A stretch of 64,000 nucleotides of DNA from Granulicella sp. L60 (GCF_009765825.1 NZ_LMUR01000018.1:879346-943345); one strand, 5' to 3'; positions 27,428 through 37,317 are shown, counted from the first letter of the stretch. Numbers and translations: made by a program. The notes: generated by a model from the letters alone, not told the origin.

Positions 27428-28690
27428 ATGAAGAGCTTGACTTGCATGATCCAGGCAACAGTACTTCGTCTGCGCATCTGTCTTTGCTTAGCGATTGCGT
27501 ATTGCTGCGTTTGCTGCGGACGGTCAGATCACAAGGGTAGCGGGCAGGGCCGCCAAGCCTCACCCCTTAGCCCGGTTGCGGCGCTCGGCCGGCAATTGTT
27601 CTTCGATCCCGGGCTTTCGGCCTCGGGTAAGCTTGCCTGTGCAAGCTGTCATGATCCGCGTTTTGCGTACGGCCCTTCGAACAGTCGCGCTGTGCAACTC
27701 GGTGGGCCCAGCCTCAAGAGTCAGGGCAATCGCGCAGTTCCGTCGCTCCGATACACGTTGGACCGTACGCCGCGATGGATGCACGTCCGCGCTTACAGCG
27801 AAATCGAACAACTCACAGAAACCGATAGCGTCCCGACAGGGGGATTTACCTCGGACGGCAGGTTCAACACTCTGCGTGATCAGGCGACGTTTCCGCTTTT
27901 CGCCGCTAATGAAATGGCAAATCGGAATGCCGTGGAGCTTGCCGCGAAACTAGCACATGTGCCCTATTCGCGGGCCTTTGTTGTTCTTTTTGGGAAAGCA
28001 ATTTTTAGCAACCCGTCGCAGGCTGTTGCCAAAGCAACCGAAGCCCTAGAACAGTTCGAATTAGAAGATAGGAGTTTCCATCCATTCTCCAGCAGGTTCG
28101 ACGCATGGATGGATGGCAAGGCGATGTTGACGCATCAGGAAATGCGGGGAAAACGTCTGTTCGACGATCCGAATCGCGGTAACTGTGCCTCGTGTCATCT
28201 GGATAATCGCGGGACGGATGGCTCTCACCCGATCTTTACTGATTTTCAGTTTGAGGGTCTGGGGGTGCCCAGAAATCCGGAAATACCCGCCAACGCAAAT
28301 CCGGCTTTTTTTGACATGGGGCTGTGTGGTCCCCTGCGGACCGACACCGCCAGTGAGAATAAAGCGTATTGCGGGCTCTTCAAGACACCGACATTACGAA
28401 ATGTCACTAGCAGAAAGGTGTTCTTCCACAATGGCCGCTTTCACTCCTTGCGTGAAGCTTTGCGCTTCTACGTGCAGAGGGATACCAACCCTGAGCGCTG
28501 GTACGCGGTAACCAGGCAAGGCAAAGTGCGCAAATTTGACGACCTTCCGTCCATTTACCGCGACAACATGGATGTCATCGATTCTCCGCTTACGTTACAT
28601 CCGGGGCAGATGCCAGTCTGGAATCATCGGAACATCGATGACGTAATTGCATTTCTTCGCACACTGAAAGACGACGATGTTGTGCACTAG
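27428..28690 (+). CDS. Di-haem cytochrome c peroxidase family protein
   Basis: A 420-residue periplasmic protein of the CcpA/MauG family. Two haem-binding motifs are present: CASCHDPR (71-75) and CASCHLDN (253-257). GRQLFFDPGLSASGKLACAS and GLFKTPTLRNVTSRKVFFHN are characteristic family segments. The N-terminus is hydrophobic and Cys-rich and may be a signal or lipoprotein anchor. Typical members reduce H2O2 using cytochrome c; MauG-like ones modify other proteins. It is almost fused to the phosphoesterase gene (five-base gap), so they are co-expressed; why a peroxidase belongs here is not clear. Confidence 0.9.
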   Translation: MKSLTCMIQATVLRLRICLCLAIAYCCVCCGRSDHKGSGQGRQASPLSPVAALGRQLFFDPGLSASGKLACASCHDPRFAYGPSNSRAVQLGGPSLKSQGNRAVPSLRYTLDRTPRWMHVRAYSEIEQLTETDSVPTGGFTSDGRFNTLRDQATFPLFAANEMANRNAVELAAKLAHVPYSRAFVVLFGKAIFSNPSQAVAKATEALEQFELEDRSFHPFSSRFDAWMDGKAMLTHQEMRGKRLFDDPNRGNCASCHLDNRGTDGSHPIFTDFQFEGLGVPRNPEIPANANPAFFDMGLCGPLRTDTASENKAYCGLFKTPTLRNVTSRKVFFHNGRFHSLREALRFYVQRDTNPERWYAVTRQGKVRKFDDLPSIYRDNMDVIDSPLTLHPGQMPVWNHRNIDDVIAFLRTLKDDDVVH

Positions 28691-29116
28691 GCACGGGCAG
28701 AACGAGTTGCCGCGATTCTTCGCGCAAACACGCTCAGAAGTGGCTGCGAAACTCATTTGATAGTTGCGCTCCGAGCTGCTGGTAGTGAATCCGTAGAGCA
28801 GGATTGCGCCAATATCGAATCTTGTGCGAAGCCAATTCAGAGGCGTGAATCTCCTTATTGACGTTTGGTGAAATACCTCAAGGAGTGAATTGCAACCTGA
28901 TCTTGATAATGGTCCGCAACGACTGACCGACTTGTAAGGAGAGGCACGCAGCGGAACTCATCCTGGCCGGGAGCACGCGGCTTCATCAAAGGCCGAATAG
29001 ATCGACGCAGACTTGTCTTCTCGACCAGACTAATCCTTGCAGTGACGTGCCGGACCATACATTATCAGGACTCACATTACTTCGCGACGGGCACGATTTG
29101 CAGGTGTGCAGGGCTG
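28691..29116. other. Intergenic region between convergent genes
   Basis: No convincing coding frame. The peroxidase and the TetX-like gene converge here. No clear hairpin terminator was found by eye. Confidence 0.4.
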
Positions 29117-30253
29117 TTACTTGACGGGTTGGTAATTGGTAAACAAATCAACCACGCTTTTGGGAGAGTTTTCGTCGAAGAACAGCTTGATGTTTCGGTC
29201 CGCCTCCGAGGCGGCGGACGCGCTGCGAGGAAAGAGATCTTGTTCATACGTGAGGAGTGCGGCTTCAACGTCACCGGGGTGGGCGGCTATGGCCTTCCCG
29301 AGTTCCGCGCCGTCGTACATCGCGAGATTAGCTCCTTCGCCAGCGAACGGCGACATCAGGTGCGCTGCATCGCCGATCAGTGTCACACCGGGTACTCGTT
29401 TCCATCTCTGCTCGATCGGAAGCGCATAGATAGGGCGAAGCACGGGGTCGGTTTCCGTGGCGGTGAGAAGTGCTGTCAGCGCGGGGGCCCATCCGTCAAA
29501 TTCCGCGGTGACGCGGGCCAGGGTAGATATCGGGTCGGAGAAGTCGATACTCGCGATCCAGTCCTCCGGCTTGTTGAGCACCACGTATGCGTGCAGCGTG
29601 GCCTCGGCTTCGCGGTGTGCCATGATGCCTTTGCCTGGCGCAAGCGCCATCATCGTGCCACTGCCAACCGCTACTGCGCTTGCCTTGTGGCGCGTTTCGC
29701 AGTCGAAAAGGAAGGTCTCGATGAAAGCGGTGCCGACATACGCCGGTTTCGCGTCGAAGAGGAGCGGACGCACTCTGGACCAGGCTCCGTCCGCTCCTAC
29801 CAGGGCGTCGGTTGTCACTGTCGAGCCATTTGCGAAGGTCACCTCGTGTCTCCCATGGCCAAGGGAAGATACTGCTGTAGTCTTGTGCCCCCAGCGAACC
29901 GTGCCGGCAGGAAGGGATTCCAGCAGAATGCGACGAAGGTCTCCGCGGGGTACCTCAGGTCGACCGCCGTTGCCCTTATCTGGCTGGTACAGCAGGACAT
30001 TGGCATCCTTGTCGAGGACGCACTGTGACTCGGCCTCAGCCTGGATAAGCTTGCGGAATTCTTCAAAGAGTCCCGCTGCCTTGAGTGCGAGCTGCCCGTT
30101 GTATTCGTGGATATCGAGCAAACCACCTTGTCCGCGCGCTTCCGCCGAAGCTTCCGCTTCGTAGACCGTCGCGGCAATGCCGTGAACGTGGAGGACACGC
30201 GCAAGTGTCAGTCCACCTAGCCCGCCACCGATGATTGTGATTGGAGTGTTCAT
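29117..30253 (-). CDS. TetX-like FAD-dependent monooxygenase
   Basis: A 378-residue class A flavin monooxygenase. The N-terminal ADP-binding fold has IIGGGLGGLTLARVL (residues 7-21), then GQGGLLDIHEYNGQLALKAA, close to the corresponding TetX segment. PEVPRGDLRRILLESLP and the FAD-ribityl motif GDAAHLMSPFAGEGANLAMY complete the pattern. TetX-type enzymes hydroxylate tetracyclines; many relatives act on other aromatic compounds, so resistance should not be assumed. It is divergent from a broken TetR gene, with an inverted repeat in the shared promoter region. Loss of the repressor could make expression constitutive. Confidence 0.88.
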   Translation of the reverse strand: MNTPITIIGGGLGGLTLARVLHVHGIAATVYEAEASAEARGQGGLLDIHEYNGQLALKAAGLFEEFRKLIQAEAESQCVLDKDANVLLYQPDKGNGGRPEVPRGDLRRILLESLPAGTVRWGHKTTAVSSLGHGRHEVTFANGSTVTTDALVGADGAWSRVRPLLFDAKPAYVGTAFIETFLFDCETRHKASAVAVGSGTMMALAPGKGIMAHREAEATLHAYVVLNKPEDWIASIDFSDPISTLARVTAEFDGWAPALTALLTATETDPVLRPIYALPIEQRWKRVPGVTLIGDAAHLMSPFAGEGANLAMYDGAELGKAIAAHPGDVEAALLTYEQDLFPRSASAASEADRNIKLFFDENSPKSVVDLFTNYQPVK

Positions 30254-30297
30254 AGTGATTCCTTCATGGTTCGAGGCCGCCGCATTTCTCCGGCAAC

Positions 30298-30335
30298 ATG
30301 GAACTCTAGTCCGTAATGATGGAATGGAGTTCCAT
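30298..30335. promoter_or_regulatory. Inverted repeat, candidate TetR operator
   Basis: ATGGAACTC and GAGTTCCAT form perfect 9-base arms separated by 20 bases, 45 bases upstream of the TetX-like start and over the start of the TetR remnant. The position fits an operator for the former divergent repressor. The spacer is longer than in most TetR sites. Confidence 0.5.
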
Positions 30336-30600
30336 CCACGTCAAGATTAGTACGGTTCAAAAAACACATAGCAAGAAGACAAGTAGCAGCCAGCGACGAG
30401 CAGAATCGTATTCACGGGAGCAAATCATTGAAGCGTCGATCGAGCTTTTGTATTGGCAGAGGAGAAGGCGGCCTTACGTTCCGCACCCTGTCCGAACGGC
30501 TCATCCCGGGTCCCCCGGCGCTATCTAGCGGCACATCGCCAACAAGAGGGATCTTCTGACCGCTGCATGCGACGCTATACGGCCTATGTGCCCTTCAGCA
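30316..30600 (+). pseudogene. Frameshifted TetR-family repressor remnant
   Basis: The first frame reads SYSREQIIEASIELL, the usual start of a TetR helix-turn-helix domain, and then goes off-frame. Another frame continues GEGGLTFRTLSERL, and a third resumes RHIANKRDLLTAACDAI. Joined together these are a near-complete TetR DNA-binding domain (pattern GPGAIYRHIANKxxLL). At least two small indels break it, and no ligand-binding domain is visible after about 30600. It is divergent from the TetX-like monooxygenase, the usual place for its repressor. Confidence 0.82.
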
Positions 30601-30708
30601 TCGACGGGTTGTTCCATTGCCTAATTTGTGGAAGCGAGTCGTCGGTAGCATCACCGCGGCCATTCCATTTCTTAGCCATGAAAACTTCAAACGTACCCGG
30701 ATAGTGGT

Positions 30709-31265
30709 TTGCAGGTGCAGTGGAATTGGCTGCAGTGCAAGATCGTCGGGAACCCTACAAAGAGGAACATTCTTCTAAGCCATAAGCAACCCGTTTCCGC
30801 TTATCTGCCCGAATTTCAAGCCGACGCATTTCTCTACGAAGAGTTCTGGAAGCTTCGGCAGACAATTCCCAATGGAATGCATTCTGTTCTGGCCTGGTTC
30901 TTCGGCCACGAACACAAATGCACTATCTATGACGACGACAAAACGGAGTTTCGCGCTCGGCTCATAGGCAACGGAGCAATCCCGCATAGCCACCAGACGC
31001 TGGTGCAGGCAGCCAAAGATGAGACGGAGACCAGTTGCACGCCAGTGTATCCGATCAATGATCGGATACTGGAAAAGGATCTGCTGGGGATCCAAGGACT
31101 GTCACTCGCCATAAACGGATTTGCCATCCTACACTGGACGGTCCGGACGCCTACGCTGAATATCTTAATGAAGATGGATCACTCTTTCTGAGCGAAAAAT
31201 TGACCGGCAAATCGAATGAGGTGCTCGAGTGGGGAGATGGATATCGCCAAGTCGCGGCATCTTAG
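30709..31265 (+). pseudogene. C-terminal remnant of a calcineurin-like metallophosphoesterase
   Basis: The piece starts abruptly with QVQWNWLQCKI and contains NILLSHKQPVSAYLPEF and AWFFGHEHKCTIYDD, then RARLIGNGAIPHS. The GHEH motif is the last metal-binding element of calcineurin-like phosphoesterases. Near 31128 the frame breaks: the protein continues in another frame as LDGPDAYAEYLNEDGSLF and ends at a stop at 31263. The N-terminal half with the first metal motifs (DxH, GDxxD) is absent. This is therefore a truncated and frameshifted gene next to the broken TetR gene. The original substrate cannot be inferred. Confidence 0.75.
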
Positions 31266-32205
31266 TGTCGGGCTTGCAACGCTATAGCGATTATGGTCGG
31301 CAGCGGCAAAGTCCCCAATCGAGTGTCTAGTCTCATATCGTTTTTAGAAAGGCAAGCAGGGAAGTAGACGGCCTGATCATCCCACGGGGCCGGATGACTG
31401 CCGTTCGGACAGATAGCGGCCTCGGCATTTTTGCATCGTTACGACCATCTTGCGAATGTCGTCGAGATCCGTTTCGCCTTGATTCGAACCGATTGTGATT
31501 GTCTTTCACTTTGATCTCGTGAAGGCGATCCTACCGCTGCCAGTCCTCTAAATTGCCTTTTACCTCGGACTCACTGTGGCCTTTTATTTGGTCGTAAATC
31601 TTCTCGCTGCGGAGGCGGAAGGCAGGGCTGATGAGCTCGAGCCAGGGCTTTAGACGACAGAGCATTCGGGATGCAAATCTTCCATAACGAATCTTGTGGA
31701 GTCAGGATTGTCGTAGTACTTTGCGGCCTCGAGCGCATTGGACGACGCCAGTGAATCGGGTGAGAGTAGTTCAAATTTCAGTGCGGCAATTCGCTTTACG
31801 TAGGACTGGTTGCCAGTAGTCACGTTGGAGATCAGTTCGCCGCGCAGATGCTGTTGGTAGTTCAATGCGTCTCGTCCTGCTAGGAGACACCTCGCCAACC
31901 GGAAATTTATGTATGTCTATACAGATTTAAGATAATGTTTTCAATTGTTTAGCTGCTGAACGCTGCTGTGTCAGTTGTTGGGGGCTTCGTGATGAACTGA
32001 GGGTCTGCTTGATTCTGCGTTCACTGTCATAGCCTTGCTCCGGCTGTCGATATATTGCACGCTGCTACAAATGAGGGAGAGTGCGTCAGCAATAGACCTA
32101 GGTCAAGGCAGCTGGGAAATCAGCGCCCGAGCGTTCTCGAAACACGACGAATCGTGACAGGGCGCATCCCTGTCGAAGATTTGGATATACGCTAAGGAGG
32201 GCTCA
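31266..32205. other. Gene-poor, probably degenerate region
   Basis: No intact gene. Short frames, such as a minus-strand 82-codon one at 31650-31898, have partly protein-like composition but no recognised domain. A 10-bp palindrome GACCTAGGTC lies at 32095-32104, about 100 bases before the efflux operon, and could be part of its promoter. TAAGGAGGG precedes the TolC-like gene. Confidence 0.4.
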
Positions 32206-33648
32206 ATGCCACATTTCGCAGTCGGGCTTCAGCAATGGCGCTTCGACCGTGATCACAAACATGTTGGGATGGCGGCGCCTGTTTGGAGCTGTTTGGTTCT
32301 AGCGGTGACCCTGCCGTGCCATCAAGTTCAAGCACAGCAGGACCATCCTGTCGTCGACAACAGCCCCGTAATTTCGACCACGATCGCAACCGATAGCGCC
32401 GGAAGCGATGCTCTTCCGCTGTCCATGCATCAGGCTGTCCAACTTGGACTCAAACAGAATCCGCGATTATTGGCCTCCCGGCTTGAAGCGCTTCAGAGCA
32501 AACAGACGACAAGGGTGGCGCGATCCGTTTTTCTTCCCAAAGGCTCACTGACGGTTGAGGAGCAGGCCAATCGGCTCAACCTCGCTACCCTGATTGGACA
32601 GGAGCCGGGGCCTTATTCCGTCGGCCCCTATTCCAATCTTCAGGTGGGAGCGGCCTTCGATGTCCCGGTGATCGCTGTCTCGGCCTGGCGGAGCTACCAG
32701 GCACAAAAGCAACGGGAAGCAGCGTCTCAATCGGACGCCGCATATACCGAGGAGACGATTGCCAGCATCATTGTGGCGCAGTATCTTTCGGTCCAGCGTT
32801 CCAAGGCGACCGAGCGTGCAGTGCAAAGTCGAATCGACCTGGCACAGAGTCTTTTCCATCTGGCGAATGACGCCCTGACGGAGGGTACCGGCACAAGCAC
32901 CGACGCTCTGCGCGCCAATGTAGAGTTGCAGGTCGAGAAACAGAACCTTGTCGAAGCGCAAGCTCAAACGGAAGCATATGGGTATGGGCTTGCCCAGGTG
33001 CTTGGGCTTGCTCAGAACCAGCGGGTCGTCGCCACAGAGGAGCTAAGTGCCGAGGGTCAGGAGTCGCCCAATGAAAAGCAGGCTCTCGCGCAGGCGTTCA
33101 ACGGCCGGCCCGATTTGATGTCCTTGGAAGCTCTCCACAAGGCGGCGATTGATGACCGCAAGGCTTCCACAGCCGAGCGGCTACCGGAGTTCCATTTCGA
33201 TGGCTTCTGGGCGCAAAGCGGACGCTCACCGAGTGATGTTCTTCCCATCTATACCTACCAGGGAGAAATGCGCCTACCTCTTTTCACTGGGGGCAGAATT
33301 ACCGCGGAGATCCATCGAGCACAACTTGGGGAGGCGCGTGTAAACCAACTGGTTGAAGACCGCCGTAACGTGATCACACAAGAGATCCGCACCGCGCTCA
33401 CTCTTCTCCAGGCGGCGCGGCAAGAGCTTCAACTGTCGACTGAAGCTGTCAGGCTTTCGACGCGTGAATTGACCGAATCCCGCGATCGCTTTGCGGCAGG
33501 GATAACCAACAATATTGAAGTCATCACTGCGCAAAACTCACTTGCACAGTCCACAGATAGCCAGATTGGCGCGATGTATCGTCTACAGCAGGCAAAAGCA
33601 GACCTATCTCGAGCACGCGGGCAGATCGCCGCAGACTATGGCAACTAA
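32206..33648 (+). CDS. TolC-family outer-membrane efflux protein
   Basis: A 480-residue outer-membrane channel. A signal segment ends near VQAQQDH; then LSMHQAVQLGLKQNPRLLAS opens the first TolC repeat, and EIHRAQLGEARVNQLVEDRR and QEIRTALTLLQAARQELQLS are typical coiled-coil hairpins. A Cys is close to the signal end, but no clear lipobox is visible. It is the first gene of a three-gene operon, 12 bases before the membrane-fusion gene, with a very strong AAGGAGGG ribosome-binding site. It would form the exit duct of a tripartite exporter. Confidence 0.9.
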   Translation: MPHFAVGLQQWRFDRDHKHVGMAAPVWSCLVLAVTLPCHQVQAQQDHPVVDNSPVISTTIATDSAGSDALPLSMHQAVQLGLKQNPRLLASRLEALQSKQTTRVARSVFLPKGSLTVEEQANRLNLATLIGQEPGPYSVGPYSNLQVGAAFDVPVIAVSAWRSYQAQKQREAASQSDAAYTEETIASIIVAQYLSVQRSKATERAVQSRIDLAQSLFHLANDALTEGTGTSTDALRANVELQVEKQNLVEAQAQTEAYGYGLAQVLGLAQNQRVVATEELSAEGQESPNEKQALAQAFNGRPDLMSLEALHKAAIDDRKASTAERLPEFHFDGFWAQSGRSPSDVLPIYTYQGEMRLPLFTGGRITAEIHRAQLGEARVNQLVEDRRNVITQEIRTALTLLQAARQELQLSTEAVRLSTRELTESRDRFAAGITNNIEVITAQNSLAQSTDSQIGAMYRLQQAKADLSRARGQIAADYGN

Positions 33649-33660
33649 GGAGCGATTCCA

Positions 33661-34974
33661 ATGACCGAGCCGAATGCAGCTTCACCAACCCTCGCACCGT
33701 CGTCTGGGATTGGCGCACCGCCGAGCTTTACCGACCGGGTGCGTGCGATTGGAGAGTGGGCCCGGAACCACAAAATTTATATTGTCGTTGCAGTTATAGC
33801 CGTCATCCTTTCCGTTTTCTGGGTCTTCACCCAGGACGTCAATCCAGGTACCGATGACGCAGAGGTGGATGGTCATTCGATCGTGATCTCTCCCCGTGTG
33901 CCAGGCTATGTCGAGAAAATGAACATCGATGACAACACCGTCGTGAAGACGGGAGACCTGATGATTCAGCTCGATCCCGCGGACTACCAGGCACGCGTCG
34001 ATCAGGCACGTGCTGCTTTGGCAGTTGCACAGGCACGAGCTGCCTCTCTCAAGATCACCGTACCCTTTACCGTCGGCACAACCACTAGCGCAACCTCCGC
34101 GGCAGAAGCTCAGGTCGCGGCAGATGAAGCGGACCTAAGTCGTGCCACCACCACCTACGACCGGCTCTCCGTCTCAGAGCTGAAGTTTGCGGAAGCGAAT
34201 ATCGCTGCCCGGAAGGCGGAGATGGACAAGGCGGACATGGATGTAAAACGTACGCAATCATTGGCGGAACAATCCGAGATCTCTCACCAGCAGTACGATG
34301 CATATGTGGCGGTCTCGCAGGTTACCCGGAACGACTGGATTGCCGCTCAACAGCGGCTGGAAGCGACCAAGAGGGAAGCTGATGCGGCAAAGGCGGCGGA
34401 AGATACTGCTCGAGCGAGCGTAGTACGCGCACGAGCCGAGGTGCGCGAGAGTAAGGCGCAGGAACTCCAATCTGGCGTCCGCAAGGCGGACTATCAATCG
34501 GCACTCGCGGACGTTCAGCAAGCACAGGCGACACTCGATCAGACTCTCCTTAATCTCAGCTATACCCAACTGAGAGCTCCGATGAATTCCATGGTGACCA
34601 AGCGCACAGTCGAGCCTGGCCAGCAGTTTGCAGCCGGCCAGGCCATGTTCGTCTTGGTGCCGTTGGACAAAATTTGGATCACGGCGAACTTCAAAGAGAC
34701 GCAGATGGCGCATGTTCGGGCGGGGCAACACGTAACGGTTCGGGTGGATGCCTATGACGGGAAGAGCTTCGACGGTATCGTCGATTCGATCGCGAGTTCG
34801 ACTGGGTCGAGAGAGGCGTTGCTGCCTCCGGAGAATGCGACCGGCAATTTTGTCAAAGTCGTTCAACGAATTCCAGTGAAGATTCTGGTCGACCGGAACT
34901 CCGATAGCGCTGCGGTCCTCCGACCCGGAATGAATGTCGAAGCCAAGATCAGAACGTCAGCGTGGATATTCTAA
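33661..34974 (+). CDS. HlyD/EmrA-type membrane-fusion protein
   Basis: A 437-residue periplasmic adaptor. One N-terminal membrane helix (YIVVAVIAVILSVFWVF, about 40-56) is followed by a biotinyl-lipoyl half-motif (DDAEVDGHSIVISPRVPGYV), a long alpha-helical hairpin rich in Ala, Glu and Arg (about 110-290), the second lipoyl half (LRAPMNSMVTKRTVEPGQQF) and a beta-barrel domain. These are EmrA features. It bridges the MFS pump and the TolC-like channel encoded next to it. Substrates are typically drugs or toxic organic compounds; none can be deduced here. Confidence 0.92.
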   Translation: MTEPNAASPTLAPSSGIGAPPSFTDRVRAIGEWARNHKIYIVVAVIAVILSVFWVFTQDVNPGTDDAEVDGHSIVISPRVPGYVEKMNIDDNTVVKTGDLMIQLDPADYQARVDQARAALAVAQARAASLKITVPFTVGTTTSATSAAEAQVAADEADLSRATTTYDRLSVSELKFAEANIAARKAEMDKADMDVKRTQSLAEQSEISHQQYDAYVAVSQVTRNDWIAAQQRLEATKREADAAKAAEDTARASVVRARAEVRESKAQELQSGVRKADYQSALADVQQAQATLDQTLLNLSYTQLRAPMNSMVTKRTVEPGQQFAAGQAMFVLVPLDKIWITANFKETQMAHVRAGQHVTVRVDAYDGKSFDGIVDSIASSTGSREALLPPENATGNFVKVVQRIPVKILVDRNSDSAAVLRPGMNVEAKIRTSAWIF

Positions 34975-35020
34975 ACATTCCGCCCAGTGTTTTAAAGTGG
35001 AAGCCAAGTCGGAGGAATTC

Positions 35021-36640
35021 ATGGCCACGGCAGCAGCCTCGATATATGACCCATCCGTGGGTCCATCTCCAGCACAGAGCCGACGATTGCTTCTCGGCCT
35101 GGCATTGGCGACCGGCATGGAGTTCTACACGTTCGAGAGCATGAATCTAGTGCTGCCCGACATTACCGGGACGCTTGGTGTGTCGTTTGATGAAGCCAGC
35201 TGGATACTCACGATTTACAGCTGCTTCTTGTTTCTGGGTGTACCTATCTGTATCTGGCTCGCAGGGCACTTTGGCTACAAGCGTTTTCTGCTTTGGAGCT
35301 CAGTCCTCTTTGCGGCCACGTCGGTGGGATCAGCGCTTTCGCCTACCCTGGGCATTATGTTGTTTTGGCGAGCGCTTGAGGGGCTAACTGGTGCGGGGCT
35401 CACTGTCTGGTGGCGCGCCTCGATCTATGTGCTGATGCCGAAGGCGCGGCGGAGTCCTTCCTTGATGCGTGTGTCAGTAGGACTCTATTTGGCAAGTGCT
35501 GCGGGGCTGCTTCTCAGCGGATTCCTCACCGATCGTTTGAATTGGCGGTTGATCTGCGTGCCCAATCTATTTTTGGCAACGGGAGCAGTCTTGCTGATCA
35601 GCAGAAACTTTCCGGAGTTACCACCACCCCATTCGGTTCGCCTGCAACATACCGATCGTTGGGGCTTGCTACTTCTGGCGATCAGCATTATTTCTCTGCA
35701 GATTGTGCTGAGCCGGGGCCACATCGACGATTGGTTCGGCGCGCCACATATCCGTATTCTTGCTCTCCTCAGCGGGGTGTCTCTCTTAGCATTCGTACGC
35801 TGGCAGTTGAGTTCCGACAATCTCTATCCGCTTTTCGACATGAGTCTTTTGAAGGAACGCAACGTTCTGGCAGCCATGTTGCTCGGCATCTTCACGGGCA
35901 TGATCCTCTCGGGGAGTCTCTTTGTTCTTCCGGAATTTATGCGGATGGTCGACTCGCAGACCCATAGTGCCACCCAAACCGGCCGGCTTCTCTCGTTTTA
36001 CGCGTTGGTCGCTGCTTCCGTCCGTCCGACGATCACAGGATTGGTCGCCCGCTTTGGGCCGAGAAAGATGATGGCAACAGCCCTCACTTTGATGATCTGC
36101 GCAATGCTTCTGCTGTACAGGTGGCTTACAACGTCCACTCCGGACGGCTATTTCCTTTTACCCCTTGCTCTCTACGCTTGCTGCCTTGCCGCGCTCTTGC
36201 CTTCGGTAGGCTCCGGGACGGTAGCAAAGCTCGATCAGGCAAGACTCCTTGACGGCGTATCGCTCTACATGACGTTCCGTCAGCTTGGGGCCTCACTCGG
36301 AGTTGCCTTTCTGACGATCATGATCGAGAGGCGAGAGACACTTCATTCCTCACGGCTCTATGAACATCTTGATAGAGCGAACAACACGACTGGCGGTTTA
36401 CTCGATTCGACCAGCGCGTACCTTAGGTCAAACGCAGGTGTCGACAGCGCTGCATCCCATACGATCTCTATCGGACTTCTGGCGCGTACCGGTGTCCACC
36501 AAGTGGATGTGCTTAGCTATGCGGACTGTTTTCTTTTCATGGCTGCGGCCGGTTGTGTCGCGATGTGTTTGATACCCATCATGTCGCCCTTTATTCCTGC
36601 CCCGAAACAGCCACACGCCCTTCCGAGCGAGAGATCATGA
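35021..36640 (+). CDS. EmrB-like MFS drug exporter (DHA2 family)
   Basis: A 539-residue inner-membrane transporter with about 14 helices. GMEFYTFESMNLVLPDITGT and GVSFDEASWILTIYSCFLF are the DHA2 family start, with the motif-A-like loop GHFGYKRFLLWSS and motif C region ASAAGLLLSGFLTDRLNWR. The frame is open from 34934 inside emrA, but GGAGG five bases before ATG 35021 defines the start. With the two preceding genes it forms an EmrAB-TolC-type tripartite pump for export by proton antiport. No local regulator gene is visible. The C-terminal half contains a long periplasmic loop rich in Ser/Thr, as in other EmrB proteins. Confidence 0.9.
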   Translation: MATAAASIYDPSVGPSPAQSRRLLLGLALATGMEFYTFESMNLVLPDITGTLGVSFDEASWILTIYSCFLFLGVPICIWLAGHFGYKRFLLWSSVLFAATSVGSALSPTLGIMLFWRALEGLTGAGLTVWWRASIYVLMPKARRSPSLMRVSVGLYLASAAGLLLSGFLTDRLNWRLICVPNLFLATGAVLLISRNFPELPPPHSVRLQHTDRWGLLLLAISIISLQIVLSRGHIDDWFGAPHIRILALLSGVSLLAFVRWQLSSDNLYPLFDMSLLKERNVLAAMLLGIFTGMILSGSLFVLPEFMRMVDSQTHSATQTGRLLSFYALVAASVRPTITGLVARFGPRKMMATALTLMICAMLLLYRWLTTSTPDGYFLLPLALYACCLAALLPSVGSGTVAKLDQARLLDGVSLYMTFRQLGASLGVAFLTIMIERRETLHSSRLYEHLDRANNTTGGLLDSTSAYLRSNAGVDSAASHTISIGLLARTGVHQVDVLSYADCFLFMAAAGCVAMCLIPIMSPFIPAPKQPHALPSERS

Positions 36641-37317
36641 TTGTGCCGATCGCTGAGCTTAACCTCGCATAGGCCGCATAGGCCACAAAACCGTTCAAGA
36701 CGATTTGCCTGAATGCTCCGTCCTTCGAGAAGTTCGGTGGCGCTGCCAGCAGCTGCAGGCTGCCCCGCAACCCGGGAAAGTGTTCAATTGGTATCCAGAG
36801 TTGATCTCGGCGATGGCCTTCGCATCTCCTGCTTTTTGATCTCTGTCGGTTTCTCACCATCGTCAAATCTGATGGCGACAACGTTGTTGTTTGTGCTGGT
36901 GTGTAAGAGGGCACGTGCAATACCCGCTCAATTCCTTGCTGCAGATTAAGATCGCCGTGCTCTCCTTTTTCATGCCGAAGTTACTTAGTGCGTTCGACTT
37001 CTCGCGGAAAGGTTGACGAAAAGCTGAACGAAAGGAGGCAGACTTCTCTTAACTCCGTGAAGACCTCCATTAAGAATGGTCATTATCGTTAGAAAGGTTT
37101 CGTAAGGCTGTCGATATGTTGCGAGAAAGTAGTCATTTTCGTGGGAGATTAAGATCAATTCTCTGAACAAATTCAGAAATCCTACAACCTTTTAGCAAGA
37201 AAGTGACGGACACCGCAAGCAAACGAATGTCGCCTGCTTCCAGACTCCATAAGCTAACTAAATCATACGGGCAAGCTGATCAGTAATTGCATCTCTCGAT
37301 CGGCGCGAGGCGATGGA
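36641..37317. other. Intergenic region, possible remnant
   Basis: No intact gene. On the minus strand around 36830-36930 one frame reads NNVVAIRFDDGEKPTEIKKQ, which looks protein-like but has no usable start and no known domain. It may be a fragment of a lost gene. Confidence 0.35.

Noticed and set aside
29042..30164. Long plus-strand frames of 328 and 235 codons
   Set aside because: They lie antisense to the TetX-like monooxygenase, whose motifs are unmistakable; the composition is typical of shadow frames in GC-rich genes.
29117..30253. Calling the monooxygenase a tetracycline-resistance gene
   Set aside because: Motifs place it in the TetX-like flavin monooxygenase family, but soil bacteria encode many relatives with other substrates, and tetracycline-binding residues cannot be judged by eye.
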